DNA from: an uncultured Lachnospiraceae bacterium
Lineage (GTDB): Bacteria > Bacillota > Clostridia > Lachnospirales > Lachnospiraceae
DNA: 64,000 nucleotides
Assembly (NCBI GenBank): GCA_947243855.1
Contig: CAMXIK010000001.1
Span: 186,001-250,000 of the forward strand
Direction: 5' to 3'
Shown piece after piece: positions 58,414 to 64,000 of the stretch; the first letter of the stretch is position 1, and each line of letters opens with the position of its first letter. The translations under genes were made by a program, and so were the position numbers. Below the pieces are notes generated by a model. It was not told the origin of the DNA, ran no database searches, and saw only the letters and a list, made by a program, of their open reading frames with translations.

Positions 58414-60585
58414 ATGGATTCGATGATCAATATGAGACAGATGGAACAGAAATTACAGAAGGCGGACAGGAAGCAGTCCCGGCTCTATCTGTTCTGTAAC
58501 TTTATGGCGCTGATGATTATTTCGGCGTATTCTGCGCTGATGCTTTCGCCAACGGTGCAGAAAGTATTTCCGGAGGGCGGCGACAGCGCGAAGCAGATGT
58601 ATATGATCTTTGTGATGACGCTGGTGGGCTGCGTGGTCTTTACCATCTACGCCTTGGGATTGTTTTTTCGGCATAAGTCGGGGCAGCTCGGCATTCTGAT
58701 GGCTCTGGGAGCATCGAGAAAGCGTCTTGCGCCGGGGTTATATCGGGAGGTCATTCTGCTAAGCGGTGTGTCCGCCGTTTTGGGAACGGCAGCAGGATTT
58801 CCCTTTGTGTGGGTGATCTGGCATGCGTTCCGCTTACTTTTGGTGGACAGTTCGGATATGGTTCTCACTTTTGATTTCAAATGTCTGTTTATCTCCCTGC
58901 TGTTTTTGCTTTTGGTGGTGGGATTCGCCTGTCTGACGGCGTGGCGGTATCTCAAGAAAACGAACATCATGGAAGTGATCAGAGAGGAGCATATCAACGA
59001 GCCGGTGAAGGAGCTTGGCAGATGGTGCGGTCCTGTGGGTTTTCTGGTACTGCTTGCAGGCGCTGTGCTGGGGTACGGCGCGCCATGGGCGTGCATTGCG
59101 TGGTTTTCCACGTACCCGCCGGCTTGGGTGAGTGTGCTCTATGCACCCGTGTTTGTGGGACTTTATATGGTTATGCTGCACACGGTGGTACACGGCTGGA
59201 AAAGTCATCGTAAGAATCCATACAAGAATATCATTTCCCGCAGCATGATGAAATTTCAGGGAAAACAGACGGTCAACAATCTGCTGGTGGTCACGCTTCT
59301 GATTGCAGGCGGATGCTTTGCGATTTTCTATCTGCCGACTAATGGTATTGCGGCGGTATTGCGCTATGCGTCCCTGCCCTATGATTATTTCTACAAATAT
59401 CAGGCGGATCAGAATGTGCCAGACAGGACTAAGATCGAAGCCCTTGGCAGAGAATATAATCTTTCCTTAAAAGACTGGAACGAGTGCGATTATGTCACTT
59501 TGGGAATGGGCGGTATGACTAGGATTGAGGAGGAAGACGGTCTGCGTTTTCATGACGAATATGTCCCTATGCTGCAGGAGGCAATGGTACTTTCCGAGGA
59601 CGCTTATCGGATGATCACCGGGCAGGAAGTGGACGTGGAGCCGGGTACTTACCGGTGTGTGAACGATCAGGAGGAAACTTCCCTCTATGTCAATAACTCC
59701 GCAAAGGAGATCACCAATATGACGACGAGGAAGGCGCTTGCTACAGAGTTTGCAGGATTCTTGCACTATGATCATCTCGCGGAGGAGATACCCTGCTGTG
59801 TGCTTGACAATGCGGACTATGCCTTGATATCCGAGGGGCTGACGGACGATTGGCGGGGGCGTTTTGCGGCATTTAATGTGGACGGAAAGGACTCATATCC
59901 CTTTGCCAATGCCTTTTTCCGTCTCTTCGTATCGTCCTTTGATGAATCCTGCGAGCGCCCTTCCTACTATGACCGGGTACAGAAAATCAGGGAAAACGAG
60001 GAGGGAAAAGAATATTGGGGCGACACGGATGATATGACGACGATTCGTTATGAAATGGCGGATTCCTTTATGTTCCGAAACTTTTGGGTTTATATGCCGA
60101 ATTTCCGCATTTTGAATCAAAATGATTATCTGCGCAACATGGCGGTCATGTTTATGATGTTCCTCTTTATCTTCATCGTGTGCATGATCACGGCGTTGGT
60201 GGTGTGTTATACCCGCTGTCAGAGCATCGCGCTGAACAACCGCTACATTTTTGACGATTTGAAAAAACTGGGGGCTTCGCCTGCCTTTTTGAATAAGGAG
60301 GTGCGCAACCAATGCACTAATGTTTTTAAGATGCCTGCATTGGTGGGCACTACCGCTATGTTTCTGCTGTATGCCATGATCCTCTATGCGAACGACGGCA
60401 GGTTGCTTAAGCCAGAATGGGCGGCGATTGCTCTTTGCCTGTGCATCATTGCGGTGATCGGCGGGGCGATTTATGCGGTGTACCAGTCTACGGTAAAAGC
60501 GATTAAGGGGCAGCTTGGGATTGGCGTAGGGCAAAAGAAGTTGAATCGGGAGTCGATTAATGCTATTCTTAATGATAAAAGCTGA
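58414..60585 (+). CDS. ABC transporter permease, BceB-like
   Basis: 723 residues from ATG 58414, with ACAGGAGG before it. Helices 1-4 lie in the first 180 residues; the FtsX core motif is FFRHKSGQLGILMALGASRKRLAPGLYREVILLSG. Three more helices run to about residue 315, and a large extracellular domain follows (about 320-575, with QADQNVPDRTKIEALGREYNLSLKDW). Three C-terminal helices complete the 10-helix BceB layout. Such domains sense peptide antibiotics such as bacitracin or lantibiotics. A MFS gene follows after 17 bases. Confidence 0.9.
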   Translation: MDSMINMRQMEQKLQKADRKQSRLYLFCNFMALMIISAYSALMLSPTVQKVFPEGGDSAKQMYMIFVMTLVGCVVFTIYALGLFFRHKSGQLGILMALGASRKRLAPGLYREVILLSGVSAVLGTAAGFPFVWVIWHAFRLLLVDSSDMVLTFDFKCLFISLLFLLLVVGFACLTAWRYLKKTNIMEVIREEHINEPVKELGRWCGPVGFLVLLAGAVLGYGAPWACIAWFSTYPPAWVSVLYAPVFVGLYMVMLHTVVHGWKSHRKNPYKNIISRSMMKFQGKQTVNNLLVVTLLIAGGCFAIFYLPTNGIAAVLRYASLPYDYFYKYQADQNVPDRTKIEALGREYNLSLKDWNECDYVTLGMGGMTRIEEEDGLRFHDEYVPMLQEAMVLSEDAYRMITGQEVDVEPGTYRCVNDQEETSLYVNNSAKEITNMTTRKALATEFAGFLHYDHLAEEIPCCVLDNADYALISEGLTDDWRGRFAAFNVDGKDSYPFANAFFRLFVSSFDESCERPSYYDRVQKIRENEEGKEYWGDTDDMTTIRYEMADSFMFRNFWVYMPNFRILNQNDYLRNMAVMFMMFLFIFIVCMITALVVCYTRCQSIALNNRYIFDDLKKLGASPAFLNKEVRNQCTNVFKMPALVGTTAMFLLYAMILYANDGRLLKPEWAAIALCLCIIAVIGGAIYAVYQSTVKAIKGQLGIGVGQKKLNRESINAILNDKS

Positions 60586-60602
60586 CACAGGAGGACGACA
60601 GA

Positions 60603-61778
60603 ATGTTTCAAATATTGTTGGCGATTATTTATCTAGCTTTTATCAGTCTGGGACTGCCGGATTCTCTGCTTGGCGCGGCATGGCCGGTCATGTATCGGGA
60701 ATTTTCCGTGCCGGTTTCTTACGCGGGAGGGATCTCCATGATTATCGCTGCTGGGACGATTGTTTCCAGCTTACAGAGCGACCGGCTCACGAAAAAGCTG
60801 GGGACGGGAAAAGTGACGGCTTTTAGTGTATTGATGACGGCGGCGGCGCTGTTCGGATTTTCCGTCAGTCATAGCTATGCGGCTTTGTGTTTGTGGGCGG
60901 TTCCGTATGGACTGGGAGCTGGGAGTGTGGATGCGTCGCTGAATAATTATGTGGCGCTCCACTATGCGAGCAGACACATGAGCTGGCTTCATTGTATGTG
61001 GGGCGTCGGGGCGTCTCTTGGCCCTTATATTATGGGATATGCGCTTACGGGCGGACAGGGATGGAATATGGGCTACCGTTATATTGCGTTTCTCCAAATC
61101 GGTTTGACGGCGATTCTGCTTTTCAGTCTGCCGCTGTGGAAAAAACAGACGGCGGAAGATACGGAACAGTCCGGGGAAGAGAACAAAAAACCGCTTTCGT
61201 TAAAAGAAATTTTCGGCATACCGGGAGCGAAGGAGATTATGGTGACGTTTTTCTGCTACTGTGCGCTGGAGCAGACGGCGGGACTGTGGGCGAGCAGCTA
61301 CCTCGTACTGCAGCGCGGGCTTTCGGCGGAAACGGCCGCTGGGTTTGCCAGTCTGTTTTATATCGGAATTACGGCGGGGAGAGCCGCGGGCGGATTTTTG
61401 ACCATGAAACTGAATGATACGCAGATGATACGGCTTGGACAGGGGTTAATTCTGTGCGGGGTCATATGCCTGCTGCTGCCATTTGGGGAAATCACCGCTC
61501 TGCTTGGTCTGGTGATTGCGGGTCTGGGCTGCGCACCGATTTACCCATCCGTGATCCATTCCACGCCCGCGCATTTCGGGGCGGATAAATCGCAGGCAGT
61601 GATCGGCGTACAGATGGCGTCCGCTTATGTGGGCACCTGTCTGATGCCGCCTGTGTTCGGATTCCTTGCGAACCATATTAGCGTTTCGTTGTATCCAGTA
61701 TTTTTGCTGGCAATTCTGATTCTTATGGTTGTGATGCATGAAAAGATGCTGCCTATCGTAAAGAAAAATAGGGAATAG
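60603..61778 (+). CDS. MFS transporter
   Basis: A 391-residue 12-helix transporter of the FucP/sugar-type or SET-like branch, beginning MFQILLAIIYLAFISLGLPDSLLGAAWPVMYREFSVPVSYAGG. The inter-helix SLQSDRLTKKLGTGKVT loop is the motif-A equivalent. The GLGAGSVDASLNNYVALHYASRHMSWLHCMWGVGASLGPYIMG block is well conserved in this group. The central loop WKKQTAEDTEQSGEENKKPLSLKE is cytosolic. CAGGAGG precedes the ATG. The substrate is unknown. It may share a transcript with the PHP gene 15 bases downstream. Confidence 0.88.
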   Translation: MFQILLAIIYLAFISLGLPDSLLGAAWPVMYREFSVPVSYAGGISMIIAAGTIVSSLQSDRLTKKLGTGKVTAFSVLMTAAALFGFSVSHSYAALCLWAVPYGLGAGSVDASLNNYVALHYASRHMSWLHCMWGVGASLGPYIMGYALTGGQGWNMGYRYIAFLQIGLTAILLFSLPLWKKQTAEDTEQSGEENKKPLSLKEIFGIPGAKEIMVTFFCYCALEQTAGLWASSYLVLQRGLSAETAAGFASLFYIGITAGRAAGGFLTMKLNDTQMIRLGQGLILCGVICLLLPFGEITALLGLVIAGLGCAPIYPSVIHSTPAHFGADKSQAVIGVQMASAYVGTCLMPPVFGFLANHISVSLYPVFLLAILILMVVMHEKMLPIVKKNRE

Positions 61779-61793
61779 ATAGGAGGATTCGGT

Positions 61794-62687
61794 ATGATAG
61801 ATTTGCACATGCACAGCAGATACAGCGACGACGGGGAGTACACGCCGTCCGAGCTGGTAGAACAGTGCGCCGAGGCGGGCGTTCGCATGATGGCGGTGAC
61901 AGACCATAACTGCGCGAAGGCAAACGAGGAAGCGCAGAACGCGGCGAAGGAAAAAGGCATTTCCTATATTGCGGGCATTGAAATTGACTGTACTTATGAG
62001 AATGTGAACTTTCATGTGCTCGGATATGGCATTGACTTTTTAAGCGGCGATTTTGAAGCCATCGAAAAGAATATTGCCGACCAGAGCGCACGGGCTTCTC
62101 TGAAAAGGCTTTCTAAGACGCGGGCGCTGGGGTTTTCCCAGATCACGGACAAGGATTTGTTGGCGTTAGCCAAAAACAGCTACTGGAAGAGAAGCTGGAC
62201 AGGGGAAATGTTTGCGGAGGTTTTGCTTGCAATGCCAGAGTATGCGGATCATCCGCTGCTACAGCCTTACCGCTTAGACGGGGCAAGGAGCGATAACCCT
62301 TACGTCAATTTTTATTGGGACTTTTATTCGCAGGGGAAACCCTGTTACGCGAAGACTGATTATCCGGCGATGGAAGAAATCATTGACACAATTCATAGAG
62401 GCGGCGGCGCGGCGGTGCTTGCGCATCCCGGCGTAAACCTGAAAGGGAAGGAATTTCTGCTGGAAGATCTTTTAAAGCTGGGGCTTGACGGGATAGAGGC
62501 GTTTTCCAGTTACCACAGCGCCAAGCAGGCGGCGGCGTTTTATGAGGCGGCGCGGGAGCATCAATTATTTGTCACCTGCGGCAGCGATTACCACGGCAAA
62601 ACGAAGCCGTCCATTGCGATCGGGCAGCACGGCTGTACGGTTTCTGATGAGGAGATGGAGGCGGCGGTCGGGCGAATGGCATTGTAA
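61794..62687 (+). CDS. PHP-domain phosphoesterase
   Basis: A 297-residue metal-dependent phosphoesterase of the PHP/YciV (RNase AM)-like group. Metal-ligand motifs in order: DLHMHSRYSDDG at residues 3-14, VTDHN near 40, GIEIDCTYENVNFHVLGYGID near 62, AHPGV near 210 and the closing GSDYHG near 262. The middle insert (residues 90-190) is helical. It may hydrolyse a 3'-5' phosphoadenosine phosphate or trim RNA ends, as close relatives do; the substrate is not readable. It follows the MFS gene closely, and a promoter for the next gene overlaps its stop. Confidence 0.88.
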   Translation: MIDLHMHSRYSDDGEYTPSELVEQCAEAGVRMMAVTDHNCAKANEEAQNAAKEKGISYIAGIEIDCTYENVNFHVLGYGIDFLSGDFEAIEKNIADQSARASLKRLSKTRALGFSQITDKDLLALAKNSYWKRSWTGEMFAEVLLAMPEYADHPLLQPYRLDGARSDNPYVNFYWDFYSQGKPCYAKTDYPAMEEIIDTIHRGGGAAVLAHPGVNLKGKEFLLEDLLKLGLDGIEAFSSYHSAKQAAAFYEAAREHQLFVTCGSDYHGKTKPSIAIGQHGCTVSDEEMEAAVGRMAL

Positions 62688-62710
62688 CCGTTTTTTTGCT
62701 GTGGTAAAAT
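62682..62710 (+). promoter_or_regulatory. Promoter overlapping the PHP stop codon
   Basis: TTGTAA (62682-62687), 17 bases, TAAAAT (62705-62710). It would drive the small YxeA-like gene and possibly the two-component genes behind it. Confidence 0.55.
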
Positions 62711-62825
62711 AGACGCAGATGCAGAAAAGCGTATTGGAAAACGTAAGGTAAACGCAAGGCTGTCACAAGGCACATGTAAGGCTGGCATGATATCGTATCC
62801 AGTAAAGAAAAAGGAGGGTACGATC

Positions 62826-63080
62826 ATGAAGAAACAGGTATTAATTGGAGTGGGGGCTGTTTTGGCCGCCGTCGTAGTGGTAATTGTTTTGGCTGCTGGA
62901 TTTTTGTCTGGAAGCGGAAGTTTTTATTATACGCAGATTGACAATAGTAAGCTGACAGAGGGCGCTTTTTTGCAGTTGACGGTTAGTCCCATTCGCGGTG
63001 TGGTAGAGTGGAGCGAGCTGACCTATGAGGAATTACCGGTGAAAGTGCAGGAGAGGTATGACGCTTTGGGCATAGAATAA
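62826..63080 (+). CDS. Shortened YxeA-like exported protein
   Basis: 84 residues from ATG 62826, with AAGGAGGG before it. An N-terminal helix (MKKQVLIGVGAVLAAVVVVIVLAAGFL) is followed by YYTQIDNSKLTEGAFLQLTVSPIRGVVEWSELTYEELPVKVQERYDALG. Both ends match what I know of the YxeA/DUF1093 family (an early YYxQI and a late REGAFLKLxV...WxEVxYEELP). The central beta strands (about 30 residues) are missing and the two ends are joined in frame. A functional role is doubtful; it may be a deletion derivative. It is followed by an OmpR-type regulator. Confidence 0.65.
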   Translation: MKKQVLIGVGAVLAAVVVVIVLAAGFLSGSGSFYYTQIDNSKLTEGAFLQLTVSPIRGVVEWSELTYEELPVKVQERYDALGIE

Positions 63081-63116
63081 CTTTGCACGGACAGAAGCCG
63101 TTTAAGGGATGGATGT

Positions 63117-63809
63117 ATGGCTCATATTTTAATTGTGGAAGATGAAAAGAATATGCAGGATATCATTTCCGAATATATGCAAAGGGGCGGGCACACCTGT
63201 TTTACAGCGGATGACGGGGTGGACGCCCTGATGTTATTAAAAAATAACCCTATGGATCTGATGATACTGGATATCATGATACCCCATCTCGACGGGTTTT
63301 CCGTATGCAAAGCGGCAAGGGAAATGAGCGCCCTGCCGATCATTATGCTGACTGCAAAAAGCGATGAGGAGGATAAATTAAAGGGATATGAATATGGCGC
63401 TGACGATTATATGACAAAACCGTTTAGCCCGAGGATATTACTTGCAAAGGCAAACGCCCTGTTACGCCGAACTTCCGTCGTTTCGACAGATACTGCTGAC
63501 GATATGCGGAACCATATGCTCAGTGCGGGAAAAATCACGATCAATTCCATTTCCCATAAAGTGCTTTTAGACGGCGCGGAGATTGCTTTAACCCATAAAG
63601 AATACGAGCTGCTGCATTTCTTCCTTTCCAATCCTGAACAGATTTTTTCACGGGAACAACTGTTAAACCGTATCTGGGGATATGACTTTGAGGGGAATAC
63701 GCGGACGGTTGATACGCATATTAAAACTTTGCGGCAAAAGCTTGGCAGCGAGGGTAAGTCCATTGTAACGCTCATCCGTTCCGGCTACAAATTTGAGGTG
63801 GCAAAATGA
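63117..63809 (+). CDS. OmpR-family response regulator
   Basis: A 230-residue regulator. The receiver domain (1-118) has EDE at residues 8-10, phospho-acceptor Asp in LMILDIMIPHLDG, Thr in IIMLTAKSDEEDKL and Lys in YMTKPFSPRIL. The winged-helix C-terminal domain has LTHKEYELLHFFLSNPEQIFSREQLLNRIWGYDFEGNTRTVDTHIKTLRQKLG and SGYKFE. It overlaps the sensor kinase gene by 4 bases (ATGA), a standard coupled two-component operon. The output genes are not visible in the window. Confidence 0.95.
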   Translation: MAHILIVEDEKNMQDIISEYMQRGGHTCFTADDGVDALMLLKNNPMDLMILDIMIPHLDGFSVCKAAREMSALPIIMLTAKSDEEDKLKGYEYGADDYMTKPFSPRILLAKANALLRRTSVVSTDTADDMRNHMLSAGKITINSISHKVLLDGAEIALTHKEYELLHFFLSNPEQIFSREQLLNRIWGYDFEGNTRTVDTHIKTLRQKLGSEGKSIVTLIRSGYKFEVAK

Positions 63810-64000
63810 GAGAGCATTTTTCACTCCGCACGGTACGAAAAAAAATAATCATGGTTTCAAAGCTTGCAGGTATTGTTTTGATTGTTTCATACCTTATTTC
63901 AACATGGTTACCTTTGGACGAGGATGTTTCTTTTCTGCTATGGGTCATTTTTATTATATTACTGACCCTTATGATAGATTATTTACTGGGAAGATTTATT
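63806..64000 (+). CDS. Sensor histidine kinase (3' end outside window)
   Basis: Not in the ORF track. An ATG overlapping the regulator's stop opens a frame through the window edge: MREHFSLRTVRKKIIMVSKLAGIVLIVSYLISTWLPLDEDVSFLLWVIFIILLTLMIDYLLGRFI. Two membrane helices are seen. Position behind an OmpR-type regulator implies a sensor kinase, but the catalytic domain is outside the window. Confidence 0.75.
   Translation, partial: MREHFSLRTVRKKIIMVSKLAGIVLIVSYLISTWLPLDEDVSFLLWVIFIILLTLMIDYLLGRFI

Overview
The window looks like chromosomal DNA from a spore-forming, Gram-positive anaerobe of the Clostridia, most likely Lachnospiraceae. Evidence is the gene content (spoIID, a spoIIQ-like gene, a sipL-like gene, class 1B pyrK-pyrD, DUF1934, several diacylglycerol-type lipoproteins), strong AGGAGG ribosome sites and sigma-A type promoters. 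No rRNA, tRNA, CRISPR array, insertion sequence or prophage was seen. No stretch above 300 bases lacks a gene. The longest gaps (about 230-270 bases, near 8.1, 18.0, 38.2 and 57.5 kb) hold hairpins, promoters or operators that are listed as features.

Region by region. 0-4 kb: a TPR protein cut by the left edge, an HscC-type Hsp70 and HflX. 4-7 kb: a small membrane protein and a large aconitase-family hydratase. 7-14.3 kb: cell-surface and sporulation genes, namely a LamG-like anchored protein, a calcium-binding-repeat protein, SpoIID, a catalytically degenerate SpoIIQ-like protein, an amidohydrolase and a GH9-like lipoprotein that lacks the expected catalytic residues. 14.3-21.3 kb: PlsC, a PrcB-domain lipoprotein and the pyrimidine genes pyrC and pyrK-pyrD. 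These are separated by a MarR/flavoprotein pair and by an Rpn-nuclease/GNAT pair. 21.3-26.3 kb: a minus-strand operon of two membrane-anchored CotH-type kinases, a VTC-type polyphosphate polymerase and a DUF4956 membrane protein.

26.4-42.2 kb: an XRE regulator, the SipL-like spore protein, a membrane-fused spermidine-synthase-like protein, a GH42 beta-galactosidase, ispE, a GntR regulator, murI, DUF1934, two MFS or membrane proteins, a trigger-factor-like lipoprotein, asnS and a coiled-coil NlpC/P60 hydrolase. 42.3-46.1 kb: a MacB/FtsX-type ABC exporter (permease-ATPase-permease). 46.1-52.9 kb: larE-larB-larC, for the nickel-pincer nucleotide cofactor, run straight into a nickel/peptide-type ABC importer with a single ATPase gene. 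No larA is present. 53-55.4 kb: a third CotH protein with LTD and CHB_HEX domains. 55.3-60.6 kb: a GHKL kinase and LytTR regulator, divergent from a BceAB-type ABC transporter, with direct repeats in the shared control region. 60.6-64 kb: an MFS transporter, a PHP phosphoesterase, a shortened YxeA-like protein, an OmpR-type regulator and the start of a sensor kinase cut by the right edge.

The most interesting assemblies are the CotH-CotH-VTC-DUF4956 operon with apparent AUU/AUC start codons, the larEBC and nickel importer island without larA, the secreted trigger-factor-like foldase, the GH9-like protein with altered catalytic residues, and the terminator hairpin whose arm contains the sipL ribosome binding site. 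Family assignments rest on reading motifs by eye; no database search was run.
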